Position numbers and translations under genes: made by a program | The notes under the pieces: model-generated | What the model saw: the letters and a program-made list of their open reading frames with translations, nothing else | What the model was told of the DNA's origin: nothing | The model's database searches: none | Shown: positions 1-6,789 of the stretch, piece after piece | How the letters are laid out: each line of letters begins with the position of its first letter | How positions within the stretch are numbered: position 1 is the stretch's first letter | From: an uncultured Erysipelotrichaceae bacterium | GTDB lineage: Bacteria > Bacillota_I > Bacilli_A > RF39 > UBA660 | Assembly: GCA_902797415.1 (NCBI GenBank) | Contig: CADBSQ010000063.1 | Location: forward strand, 1-19,114 | Direction: 5' to 3' | DNA length: 19,114 bases

Positions 1-722
1 AGAATAACAGATGCATAAATTGAACCTATTTGTGCTTGTAAAGACATTAAATTATTTCCAGTACAGTCTTTTAAACTATTTACTTCAGGAAACATAAAAG
101 AAAAATCATAAAAAGTATGTAAGAAAACTACTGCCCATATATTCTTACTTCTAAAGTAAATACTTCCTAGTAAAAAGCCTAAACTAGTCGCCTGTATTAT
201 TTGCATAGTAGTTTCAAATATAGTTTGACCTTGAAAAATATTTGTTATATGCATAACACCAAATATAAAAGAAGATAACAAAATTGATACAAATACCTCT
301 TTATAGTTTTTGCTAAATTTTTCTATGAATTCGTTCTGGATCCATCCCCTGCACATAAATTCTTCAGCGATACCAATAGCAATACTAAACAAAAGTAAAT
401 TAATTAGTGATCCTGAAAAATTTGAAATGGAAAAAATAGAACTTAATAAAGAAATACTACCAAGTATCAACATTGGTAAACCTAAATAAATAGAGCGAGA
501 CAATGGTTCTTTTTTTTCTGTAAAAATATAAGAATTTTTAAAAGTTATAACCATAATCAATATTAAAAGAGCAAAAATAGATTCTGCAATAAATTCTTTA
601 CCATATTTAAACGTTATAATAGTTTGTGTAAAAAACGCTGGTAAATATCTTGTACAACAATCAAACAATAAAAATATGAGAGTCATTTTTATAAAAAAAA
701 TAATTTGTTCTTTATATTTCAT
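1..722 (-). CDS. CPBP-family intramembrane metalloprotease, C-terminus cut by window edge
   Basis: The frame is open from ATG at 722 down to base 1 (240 codons, no stop), so the C-terminus is outside the window. The start is fixed by a GGAGG Shine-Dalgarno site about 5 bases upstream. The protein is very hydrophobic, with membrane segments near residues 7-20, 45-60, 80-98 and 107-119. It carries the CPBP (Abi/CAAX protease-like) motifs in order: EEFMCRGW with E120, E121 and R125; FGVMH with H158; and HTFYD with H202 and D206. Family knowledge: these are glutamate-type proteases of the membrane linked to prenyl-protein processing, bacteriocin self-immunity or signal-protein cleavage. The substrate cannot be read here. 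A structured leader with a terminator (742-868) precedes it, so expression is probably controlled by attenuation. It is divergent from the ATPase gene at 1374. Confidence 0.85.
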   Translation of the reverse strand, partial: MKYKEQIIFFIKMTLIFLLFDCCTRYLPAFFTQTIITFKYGKEFIAESIFALLILIMVITFKNSYIFTEKKEPLSRSIYLGLPMLILGSISLLSSIFSISNFSGSLINLLLFSIAIGIAEEFMCRGWIQNEFIEKFSKNYKEVFVSILLSSFIFGVMHITNIFQGQTIFETTMQIIQATSLGFLLGSIYFRSKNIWAVVFLHTFYDFSFMFPEVNSLKDCTGNNLMSLQAQIGSIYASVI

Positions 723-741
723 TCTTTCCTCCAAAATAAAA

Positions 742-770
742 AGCATATTAGCTGTCAGAACTAATATGCT
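742..770 (-). terminator. Intrinsic terminator (attenuator) in the CPBP leader
   Basis: A perfect 10-bp stem (742-751 with 761-770) encloses a 9-base loop. On the minus strand it is followed by a T-rich run (TTTTTATTTT, 733-742). It sits just upstream of the GGAGG site of the CPBP gene and not after a gene, the arrangement expected of a transcription attenuator. The loop contains CTGACAG on the minus strand, complementary to the loop of the hairpin at 787-820. Confidence 0.7.
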
Positions 771-773
771 ATC

Positions 774-868
774 ATGTGGATTTAATATCATAAAATGCAC
801 TGACAATGCCAAATTATGATCAGTTATCAAGATTCCACATATACGTATACGCTTAGTAGCTCGATAAC
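774..868 (-). ncRNA. Candidate structured cis-regulatory RNA (pseudoknotted leader) of the CPBP gene
   Basis: In minus-strand RNA three helices can be drawn. Helix A pairs 860-868 with 823-831 (9 bp, one G-U). Helix B pairs 834-840 with 774-780 (7 bp). Helix C is a hairpin pairing 814-820 with 787-793, with inner pairs GCA/TGC and a 7-base loop TTGTCAG (800-806). A and B interleave, so together they form a pseudoknot with C embedded. The C loop is complementary over 7 bases, one of them G-U, to CTGACAG in the loop of the downstream terminator. Aptamer-like fold, then terminator, then SD is riboswitch architecture, but I do not recognise the class. The pairings are seen by eye; function is inferred. 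Confidence 0.5.
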
Positions 869-895
869 CTAAATGTAGTATTAATCATATATAAA

Positions 896-1200
896 TGTTG
901 GGATTATAGATATAATAAATTTAATTTAATAAATTATTATATTATAATAATATATTATTCATATATTTACATTTATACATATATGCTTTTAATATAAACT
1001 AGAGTAATTAAATTATATTTTAAATATAAGATAAATAGATTAAAATTACATTAATAAATATAATAATAAAATACTTAAATTATAATAAATATAAAATAGT
1101 GAAAACTAATTTATATAGAATAATTATAATCAATATATTTACAACATAATAATTAAATATAATAATAAATAAAAATTAAGCCATAAATTATACCAAATTT
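896..1200. other. Extremely AT-rich intergenic stretch without genes
   Basis: Between the divergent CPBP and ATPase genes lies about 300 bases of almost pure A and T, with only isolated G or C bases and many short A/T palindromes (for example around 925-960). No ORF with a ribosome binding site is present on either strand and no repeat unit is clear. The rest of the 650-base gap (1200-1373) is less extreme and contains a small inverted repeat, CTTAGT (1211-1216) with ACTAAG (1234-1239), and the promoter region of the ATPase gene. Confidence 0.7.
903..908 (-). promoter_or_regulatory. Possible -10 box for the CPBP transcript
   Basis: TATAAT on the minus strand lies about 180 bases upstream of the CPBP start, just outside the structured leader. 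No good -35 is visible and the surrounding DNA is so AT-rich that chance matches are likely. Confidence 0.3.
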
Positions 1201-1336
1201 ATAATTATTACTTAGTTAGGCATACACTACTCTACTAAGCAATTCTATAATAACATAAATATTTGATTTGTGCAAGTACTTTTTAAAAATATTTTTAGGA
1301 TTGCGAAAAACACTTTAATATTTTTGATTTTTAAGG

Positions 1337-1342
1337 TATAAT
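1337..1342 (+). promoter_or_regulatory. Probable -10 box of the GspE/PilB-like gene
   Basis: TATAAT lies 32 bases before the GTG start, at a sensible distance for a short leader. A matching -35 is weak (a T-rich stretch near 1314-1319), so this is a moderate call. Confidence 0.45.
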
Positions 1343-1373
1343 TAATACGATACATAATAAAGGGTGTGATAGT

Positions 1374-2792
1374 GTGTTAGAAGAACAAATGCTTACTGAT
1401 GAACAACCAACAACAAATCCTATAATTAGTGAATTACAAAGCCCTATTGTTCCAGTTGATTCATCTACTAATAGTAATAATGATAATTTTGTTGCTATTA
1501 AAAATTATGATTATGATAATACTCCTATAGTGGAAATAGTAAATGATATGATAATTGATGCTATCGGTAGAGGTGCATCTGATATACATTTTGACCCTTT
1601 TGATAATGGCATACACGTTAGAATCAGAATTGATGGTGATTTACATAACTATGCATTAGTTCCTCTTGCAATGAAAAAAAACTTAATTACAAGAGTTAAA
1701 ATAATATCAAATATGAATATAACGGAATCAAGGTTACCACAAGACGGTGCGGTAAAGGGTTTAATCGAAAACTTATCTGTTGACCTTCGTGTATCTTGTC
1801 TTCCAACTAATATGGGTGAAAAAATAGTTATTCGTATTTTAGATTATTCTATGAGCCGTGAAGGATTAGAAACTCTAGGTTTTTCTAAAGAAAACTTTGA
1901 TATCATTACAGAAATGTTAAAAATTCCAAATGGTATAATTCTTATTACTGGTGCTACTGGTTCTGGTAAAAGTACTACAGTTTACTCAATGTTACAAAAA
2001 CTAAACACAGAAAACAGAAACATTATTACAGTTGAGGATCCTATAGAAATGAATATTGATGGTGTAAACCAAGTTCAAGTTAACAGTGAAATAGGAATGA
2101 CCTTTGCTAGCGCTCTTAGAAGTATTTTACGTCAAGACCCAGACATTATAATGATTGGTGAGATAAGAGACTCAGAAACCGCTAAAATCGCTGTTAGAGC
2201 CGCTATAACAGGTCACCTAGTATTATCAACTATCCATACTAATGACTCACTTAACACCATTGAAAGACTATTAGATATGGACGTTGAAAGATACCTTTTA
2301 GGAGCAGCATTCTCTGGTATAGTTTCACAAAAACTAGCTAGAAGATTATGTACAAAATGTAGACAACAAAGAGAAACAACAGACTACGAAAAGAAATTAT
2401 TTAAAGATGCTTTAAAAATTAATCTATCTCAGATATATGAACCAGTTGGTTGTTCAGAATGTACTGATGGATATAAAGGAAGAATTCCAATTCATGAAGT
2501 TCTTCTAATAAATCAAGACATTAAAGATGCAATATCTTCTGGTCTAAAAAAATCCGAGCTTAGAGAAAAAATATTTAGTGAAGAAGTTGGAATAAACACC
2601 ATGCTTCAAGACGGATTAAAAAAAGTTATAAGTGGAGATACTTCACTTGATGAAATATTAAGACTTATTGAACTTGATGAAGAAGGAATTAATTCATATA
2701 AAATATTTGAACAAAATAATAAACAAGATGAAGAAAAAGTTAATGAAGAGCCAAAAGAAGAAGAAAACGGGTTTGAAACATTTAGTTTCTAA
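1374..2792 (+). CDS. GspE/PilB/ComGA-family secretion ATPase
   Basis: Type II secretion/type IV pilus assembly ATPase, 472 aa. The start is GTG at 1374, with AAAGGG about 9 bases upstream. After a Ser/Asn/Thr-rich, non-conserved stretch (residues 1-45) comes the usual core: Walker A GATGSGKST (193-201), Walker B region DPDIIMIGEIRD (255-266), His box STIHTNDS (285-292) and a zinc site with C326, C329, C360 and C363. The tail (about 445-472) is acidic and low in complexity. There is no long N-terminal MshEN-type domain, so the layout is nearer to ComGA or a short PilB. Family role: hexameric cytoplasmic motor that polymerises pilins with a PilC/GspF platform. No platform protein, pilin or prepilin peptidase lies in the window, so its machine must be elsewhere. 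Alternative: an ATPase for another pseudopilus. Confidence 0.93.
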   Translation: MLEEQMLTDEQPTTNPIISELQSPIVPVDSSTNSNNDNFVAIKNYDYDNTPIVEIVNDMIIDAIGRGASDIHFDPFDNGIHVRIRIDGDLHNYALVPLAMKKNLITRVKIISNMNITESRLPQDGAVKGLIENLSVDLRVSCLPTNMGEKIVIRILDYSMSREGLETLGFSKENFDIITEMLKIPNGIILITGATGSGKSTTVYSMLQKLNTENRNIITVEDPIEMNIDGVNQVQVNSEIGMTFASALRSILRQDPDIIMIGEIRDSETAKIAVRAAITGHLVLSTIHTNDSLNTIERLLDMDVERYLLGAAFSGIVSQKLARRLCTKCRQQRETTDYEKKLFKDALKINLSQIYEPVGCSECTDGYKGRIPIHEVLLINQDIKDAISSGLKKSELREKIFSEEVGINTMLQDGLKKVISGDTSLDEILRLIELDEEGINSYKIFEQNNKQDEEKVNEEPKEEENGFETFSF

Positions 2793-2802
2793 CCCGTTTT
2801 TT
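2766..2802. terminator. Terminator shared by the ATPase gene and recG
   Basis: The stem AACGGGTT plus GAAAC (2766-2779) pairs with GTTTC plus AACCCGTT (2785-2798) around an ATTTA loop, with one T-T mismatch. T-run on the plus strand at 2797-2802. The hairpin contains the last codons and the TAA of the ATPase gene. On the minus strand it begins right after the recG stop and is followed by a shorter T-run, so it probably works both ways. Confidence 0.8.
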
Positions 2803-4777
2803 AATCTATGTGCATCAAATCATTTACTAATAATTTGTACATGCTATAATTCTCAAAATCATTATCTATATTTTTCGAGATAAACTTTTTAGAATCAATA
2901 TTTGCTTGTGTCAGAATTTTTATATCACTACTTATATTGGCTATTTTAAAAACCATATCTCCACTTTGTCTAACTCCAAAAAGATCTCCTTCCCCTCTTA
3001 ATTTAAAGTCCATTTCAGATATATAAAAACCATCATTACTTTGTTCTAAAACCTTCAAACGTTCAGCTCTTTTATCGCTTATTAAAATACATTTAGATTC
3101 AAGGTTATTTCTTCCGATTCTACCACGTAATTGATGTAATGTAGATAGACCAAATCTTTCAGCATTAAATATTACCATTAAAGTGGCATTGAAAACATCA
3201 ACTCCTACTTCTATTACAGTTGTAGAAATTAGTATTTTCGTTTTACCTTCTTTAAAGTTTTTCATAACACTATCTTTTTCAGTTTGTTTCATTTGACCAT
3301 GAAGGATTTCAATAGGAATCTTTTTATTAAAAGCAATATCCATTTTTTTCTTTAGGTCTTTTACACTAGTTAAATCACTATCTTCATTTTCAATTAAGGG
3401 ACAAACTATATATGCTTGATGATTCTTTTTTATTTCCTCTAAAATAGTATTAAGTGCAACTTTAATATCTTTCGTCCTAATCAAGCTAGTTTGAATTTCT
3501 TTTCTACCGCTAGGCTTAGTTTTTATTAGTGATATATCCATATCACCATATATAGTAAGAGCATATGTTCTTGGTATTGGAGTAGCACTCATATATAAAA
3601 CATCACACATTACTCCCTTATTAGATAAGTTTTTCCTTTGATTAACACCAAATCTATGCTGCTCATCTGTAACAACAAAACCTAAATTTTTAAATACAAC
3701 ATCATCACTAAGTATAGCATGAGTACCAATTAATAAATCAATATCACCTTTTTTTAAATCTTCTAATATTTTTGTTCTTTCTTTTTTAGTAGTTTTACCT
3801 TTTAATAAAGCAACACTTATTCCATATTTTTTAAACATACTACTTATATTGATAAAATGCTGATTAGCAAGTATCTCAGTAGGTGCAAGTATTACACTTT
3901 GATATCCACATAAATAATTATAATATGCTGCACAAACTGCTACTATAGTTTTACCACTACCAACATCACCTAGTATAAGTCTATTCATTCTACTTGGTTT
4001 ATAAAGATCATCTACAATATCTTTAACAGCATTTGTTTGATCTTTAGTTAATTCAAATTCTAAGTCATTAATAAATTCAAATACCCTATCTGGATTAATA
4101 TTTCTTTTAAGTCCACCCTTTTTTTCACGTTTAGTTTTTAAATAATTTATTTTAAACATAAATTTAAATAATTCTTCATACTTAAATCTTACAATTGCAT
4201 TCTTGGCATCACTTACCCTTTTTGGATTATGTATTTTATACAATGCCTCTTTTTTATCCAAGAATTCATACTTTGATACAAGATACTCTGGAATATAGTC
4301 ATATATTGTTAAATCTTGACTCAATGCTTCATTAACAATACTATTTATTAGTTTAGAATTAACACCCTTAGTTTGATGATATATAGGTATGATCTCGTTA
4401 TTATAAATTGGTTTAAGTTTAATATCATTACATGTTAAAACATTTTTTCGAGTATCATATTTACCATTTAAATTAATCTCCATACCAGGCTTTAAACTGT
4501 GCTTTAAAAAGTTCCTATTGAATATAGTTACATTAATTAAAAAGTTATCAGTTAAAACCCTAAACGAAAGTTTAGTTAACCCTTTTCTTATATAAGTTAA
4601 AACTGGTATAGATTCAACAGTTGCATTTATGCAAACATCTCCATCTATTAAAGGAGTTAGTTTCATAACATCGTATCTAAATGGATAATAATCAACCAAA
4701 TCTGTTATATCATATATTCCAAGTTTATTTAAAAGTTTAGTTGTTTTTGGTCCAACATTCTTTAGTTTTTGTAACAT
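2801..4777 (-). CDS. recG: ATP-dependent DNA helicase RecG
   Basis: RecG, 658 aa, close to the usual 680-690. It drives branch migration and fork regression at stalled replication forks and recombination intermediates. The N-terminal helix-hairpin-helix-like start (KNVGPKTTKLLNKLGI, about 6-21) and OB-fold wedge (about 45-125) precede two helicase lobes. Visible motifs are Walker A GDVGSGKT (270-277), APTEILA (298-304), DEQH box DEQHRFG (371-377), SATPIPRT (397-404), motif V STTVIEVGVDV (518-528), motif VI HQLRGRIGR (548-556) and the RecG-typical GVRQSG (601-606) in the translocation region. ATG at 4777 has AGAGGG upstream. Promoter at 4815-4843. It is a single-gene unit converging on the upstream ATPase gene. 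Confidence 0.97.
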   Translation of the reverse strand: MLQKLKNVGPKTTKLLNKLGIYDITDLVDYYPFRYDVMKLTPLIDGDVCINATVESIPVLTYIRKGLTKLSFRVLTDNFLINVTIFNRNFLKHSLKPGMEINLNGKYDTRKNVLTCNDIKLKPIYNNEIIPIYHQTKGVNSKLINSIVNEALSQDLTIYDYIPEYLVSKYEFLDKKEALYKIHNPKRVSDAKNAIVRFKYEELFKFMFKINYLKTKREKKGGLKRNINPDRVFEFINDLEFELTKDQTNAVKDIVDDLYKPSRMNRLILGDVGSGKTIVAVCAAYYNYLCGYQSVILAPTEILANQHFINISSMFKKYGISVALLKGKTTKKERTKILEDLKKGDIDLLIGTHAILSDDVVFKNLGFVVTDEQHRFGVNQRKNLSNKGVMCDVLYMSATPIPRTYALTIYGDMDISLIKTKPSGRKEIQTSLIRTKDIKVALNTILEEIKKNHQAYIVCPLIENEDSDLTSVKDLKKKMDIAFNKKIPIEILHGQMKQTEKDSVMKNFKEGKTKILISTTVIEVGVDVFNATLMVIFNAERFGLSTLHQLRGRIGRNNLESKCILISDKRAERLKVLEQSNDGFYISEMDFKLRGEGDLFGVRQSGDMVFKIANISSDIKILTQANIDSKKFISKNIDNDFENYSMYKLLVNDLMHID

Positions 4778-4814
4778 AGTTTACCCTCTTTTTTTAATAA
4801 AATCAACTGTTTTA

Positions 4815-4843
4815 ATTATAATTTTTAAAGAAATTTTAGTCAA
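4815..4843 (-). promoter_or_regulatory. recG promoter inside a long inverted repeat
   Basis: On the minus strand: -35 TTGACT (4838-4843), 17-base spacer, -10 TATAAT (4815-4820), about 40 bases before the recG start. The -35 lies mostly in the 5-base centre (GTCAA on the plus strand, 4839-4843) of a perfect 16-bp inverted repeat. Confidence 0.75.
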
Positions 4844-4859
4844 TAAAATTTCTTTAAAA
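4823..4859. repeat. Perfect 16-bp inverted repeat over the recG promoter
   Basis: The arms 4823-4838 and 4844-4859 are exact complements around GTCAA. On the plus strand the repeat is followed by a T-rich tract (4860-4879), as in an intrinsic terminator, although no plus-strand gene precedes it. It also spans the -35 and spacer of the recG promoter, so it could be an operator. The arms are A/T-only except for one G-C pair. Confidence 0.6.
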
Positions 4860-4885
4860 TTTTTTTATTTTTTTTTAAAATTCCC

Positions 4886-4914
4886 TTGACTTATTATTCG
4901 TTTTACTTTAATAT
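4886..4914 (+). promoter_or_regulatory. Promoter of the candidate sRNA
   Basis: TTGACT (4886-4891), 17-base spacer, TAATAT (4909-4914). Close to the vegetative sigma consensus with ideal spacing. It faces away from recG into a region with no ORF but with a complete terminator about 120 bases downstream. Confidence 0.7.
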
Positions 4915-4920
4915 ATGAAA

Positions 4921-5036
4921 TACCAATTCACTTTTGTATTGAAGGCGAATTGGTGCTAGTATCACACTAGCCAACCCCTTTTTATTCTTTTTTAAGGCGG
5001 CTGCCCTTCAGGGGGGACAGCCGCTAATTTTTTTTT
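4921..5036 (+). ncRNA. Candidate small regulatory RNA, about 115 nt, with C-rich loop and terminator
   Basis: Between the promoter at 4886-4914 and a T9 run at 5028-5036 the sequence folds into three hairpins. H1: ACCAATTC (4922-4929) with GAATTGGT (4947-4954). H2: GCTAGT (4955-4960) with ACTAGC (4966-4971). H3: GCGGCTG (4997-5003) with CAGCCGC (5018-5024), a GC-rich terminator stem with CCC/GGG inside. Between H2 and H3 is a single-stranded pyrimidine stretch beginning CAACCCC (4972-4978) followed by T-rich sequence. Gram-positive sRNAs such as RoxS/RsaE use similar C-rich stretches to pair with Shine-Dalgarno sites. I do not recognise it as SRP RNA, 6S or tmRNA. Promoter and terminator make a transcript likely; a trans-acting role is inference. 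Confidence 0.65.
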
Positions 5037-5038
5037 AT

Positions 5039-5070
5039 AAAAAAAGAAGACCTATTCAAATATAGGTCTT
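5039..5070 (-). terminator. Terminator of the RelA/SpoT-family gene
   Basis: Perfect 9-bp stem: AAGACCTAT (5047-5055) with ATAGGTCTT (5062-5070), 6-base loop. On the minus strand it is followed by TCTTTTTTT. The TAG stop codon (5052-5054) lies in the stem. It sits tail to tail with the sRNA terminator, only a few bases apart. Confidence 0.8.
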
Positions 5071-6437
5071 ATACTTTGTCTTGATTTTAATTCTTCGTTT
5101 AAGGAAACGTCTTTTCCATCAACGGTAATTTTTACTGCTCCATCGAATATATTTGGTATAAGTCTAGGTAGATCACCAACTTTTGCTTTAGGTGGAACCC
5201 TATAGAATGTTTGATTTACAACTATGTATATACCTGGTTTGAATAGTAGATTAATTCTTTCAATTAATTCATCAGAAGTTTTATATGTTGTGATAATTTT
5301 TTTAAGAGATTTATAAAACTCTGTACCGTGATATACTTCCTGCATTGTTGTTTTAGATTCTTTGTTTTTATTCCAGCGACTTGCTATACCAGTGTTATTT
5401 CTTTGAGCCATTTCATTTGTTTGAATCTTGATATGTACTTTAATATCTTTATCGGTAAAGACTGCTGTATGAAGACTTTTATATCCGTTTGTTTTACCAA
5501 CGCTAATGTAATCTCTAAATTTTCTTCCTATGTATTGGTATTCGTTGTGGATTACTGATAAGGCTGTGTAACAGTCTTTTTTAGATTTAACATTTATTTC
5601 TAAACAAAACAGATTTGTTAGGTCTTCTATTTCTTTACCTTTGTTTAGTTTTCTATATATTCTGTAAGGATGCTTGACTAAAATTTTTATAGGTTCTTTG
5701 CTTAGTATTCTTTCTTTTCTAAGTTTTTCCTCTAAGTTTTTTTTCATTTCAAGAAGAATTTTTTCTTCTCTTTTATATAGTTTTTTGCGCATCTCTGTTA
5801 CTTTTTTGTACCCTTCTTCATCGATAAATTTAAGAGCATAATCCTCAAGCTCACATTTCATATTGTAAAGTCCTAAATTGTACGCAAGGGGTGCAAAAAA
5901 ATACAAAGTTTCCTTACATTTTCTAAGTCTTTTTTCTTTTTTCTTTTTAAATTCAAGTGTTCTCATATTATGAAGTCTATCTGCAAGTTTAATAATCATT
6001 ACCCTGACATCATCGTTCATACTGTTTACGATTTTTTCGATATTAAGTGCCATTTCGTCTATATCGGTACTTTTATTGTTTAAATCATTTTCAACTCTAA
6101 TATGTTTAATTTTTGTAACACCATCAACTAGTTTACCAACATCTTTGCCAAACATCTCACTGATTTCTTCAATTGTTATATCAGTATCTTCTGCTGCATC
6201 ATGTAAAAGACCAGCGATAATGGTATCTGTATCAGCATTTAAGGTTGCTAGTGTATAAGCAACATTAAGCGGATGAACTATGTATTTATCGCCACTTTCT
6301 CTCATTTGATTACCATGAAGTTTATCAGCTAGTTCATAAGCATTGCGTATTATTTTATGTTCTTTTAGGCTTTTATTATACCTTCCAACTTCTTTTAAAA
6401 GTTCATCAATTGTTTTAATCATTACTACTTCTTCCAC
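5052..6437 (-). CDS. RelA/SpoT-family (p)ppGpp hydrolase-like protein with degenerate synthetase domain
   Basis: 461 aa, against about 730 for full Rel. The N-terminal HD hydrolase site looks intact: H55 (IVHP), H79-D80 (LLHDAAED) and D153 (LADRLHNMR). A synthetase-like domain follows (about 250-355): DLTNLF keeps D272 but lacks the usual Arg of DLxAxR; GRKFRDYIS and NGYKSLHT are recognisable; yet the Glu expected in the E-I-Q-I-R-T motif appears to be H335 (VHIKIQT), and the R-P-K-x-x-x-S region reads VKHPYRIYRK. Residues about 401-458 resemble a weak TGS domain. The zinc-finger and ACT domains are absent. Likely role: alarmone hydrolysis with little or no synthesis. The GTG start at 6437 gives this length; ATG at 6422 with GGAAG upstream is at least as likely. 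Strong promoter at 6464-6492. Alternative: a specialised SpoT-like paralogue beside a normal Rel elsewhere. Confidence 0.88.
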   Translation of the reverse strand: MEEVVMIKTIDELLKEVGRYNKSLKEHKIIRNAYELADKLHGNQMRESGDKYIVHPLNVAYTLATLNADTDTIIAGLLHDAAEDTDITIEEISEMFGKDVGKLVDGVTKIKHIRVENDLNNKSTDIDEMALNIEKIVNSMNDDVRVMIIKLADRLHNMRTLEFKKKKEKRLRKCKETLYFFAPLAYNLGLYNMKCELEDYALKFIDEEGYKKVTEMRKKLYKREEKILLEMKKNLEEKLRKERILSKEPIKILVKHPYRIYRKLNKGKEIEDLTNLFCLEINVKSKKDCYTALSVIHNEYQYIGRKFRDYISVGKTNGYKSLHTAVFTDKDIKVHIKIQTNEMAQRNNTGIASRWNKNKESKTTMQEVYHGTEFYKSLKKIITTYKTSDELIERINLLFKPGIYIVVNQTFYRVPPKAKVGDLPRLIPNIFDGAVKITVDGKDVSLNEELKSRQSIRPIFE

Positions 6438-6463
6438 AAAACATCAACTCTCTAGTGCCACTA

Positions 6464-6492
6464 ATTTTAAACGCTTTTTATCCTTTTGTCAA
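6464..6492 (-). promoter_or_regulatory. Promoter of the RelA/SpoT-family gene
   Basis: Minus strand TTGACA (6487-6492), 17-base spacer, TAAAAT (6464-6469). The predicted start lies near 6457, giving a leader of only 20-35 bases. Confidence 0.8.
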
Positions 6493-6752
6493 TACCTTAT
6501 ATAGAAATTTGAATAAACTAAATAATTGATAATAAGTATTATTGAAAACCAATCTATTTTTATCAAAATAAAAAAAGCTGACTTTTTATCAACCTTTAAT
6601 TTTTCGCGCTGTCGAACCATTCCTAGTTTTAAAATTACTGTATTAATGTTTATCTTTCCATAATCATCAACTGTACTTGTGTTCTCAAGTGTGAACCTTT
6701 TAACAACGGACTCACTTAAATTAAGGCTAGCGCTTACTCCATTATAATATAA
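6489..6752 (-). pseudogene. Decayed fragment related to the surface-protein family
   Basis: An 87-codon open frame without any start codon in its first part runs from after a TGA at 6755 to a TGA at 6489-6491. Its residues 10-28 (6669-6725) read LNLSESVVKRFTLENTSTV. They match residues 69-87 of the intact 642-aa surface protein at 12279-14207 (LALGESVEKTFRVQNTGTV) without gaps, 11 of 19 identical by my count. No signal anchor is found upstream and the rest of the frame shows no similarity I can see. It fills most of the gap between scpB and the Rel promoter. I read it as the remnant of a lost paralogue; chance resemblance is the alternative. Confidence 0.45.
6561..6587 (-). terminator. Weak possible terminator downstream of scpB
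   Basis: Minus-strand AAAAAG/CTTTTT stem (6572-6577 with 6582-6587) around a 4-base loop, followed by a T-rich run. The stem is mostly A-T and lies about 200 bases after the scpB stop. No better terminator for the operon is visible. Confidence 0.3.
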
Positions 6753-6789
6753 TCATACTATCTGTTATAAATTCAATCAAGAAAAAAAT

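Noticed and set aside
774..868. HDV-like or hammerhead ribozyme, or SAM riboswitch, in the CPBP leader
   Set aside because: The interleaved helices recall HDV, but there is no P3 hairpin between them. No hammerhead CUGANGA core is present. On the plus strand TATCAAGA resembles the start of a SAM-I box, but the rest of that motif is missing.
896..1200. Replication origin or DNA unwinding element
   Set aside because: The tract is AT-rich enough, but I see no DnaA-box cluster, iterons or replication gene nearby.
2668..2883. 71-codon plus-strand ORF overlapping the end of the ATPase gene and recG
   Set aside because: Lys-rich out-of-frame reading of the ATPase tail that runs through the shared terminator; no ribosome site.
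4915..4960. 14-codon ORF beginning ATGAAATACC at the start of the sRNA
   Set aside because: Its ATG overlaps the -10 box, has no ribosome binding site and would precede the transcript start.
5328..5558. Plus-strand ORF opposite the Rel-like gene, and similar ORFs opposite recG, spoIVA, the surface protein and the ABC exporter
   Set aside because: All lie wholly or mostly opposite well-supported genes, lack ribosome sites and have unnatural composition: shadows of the coding strand.
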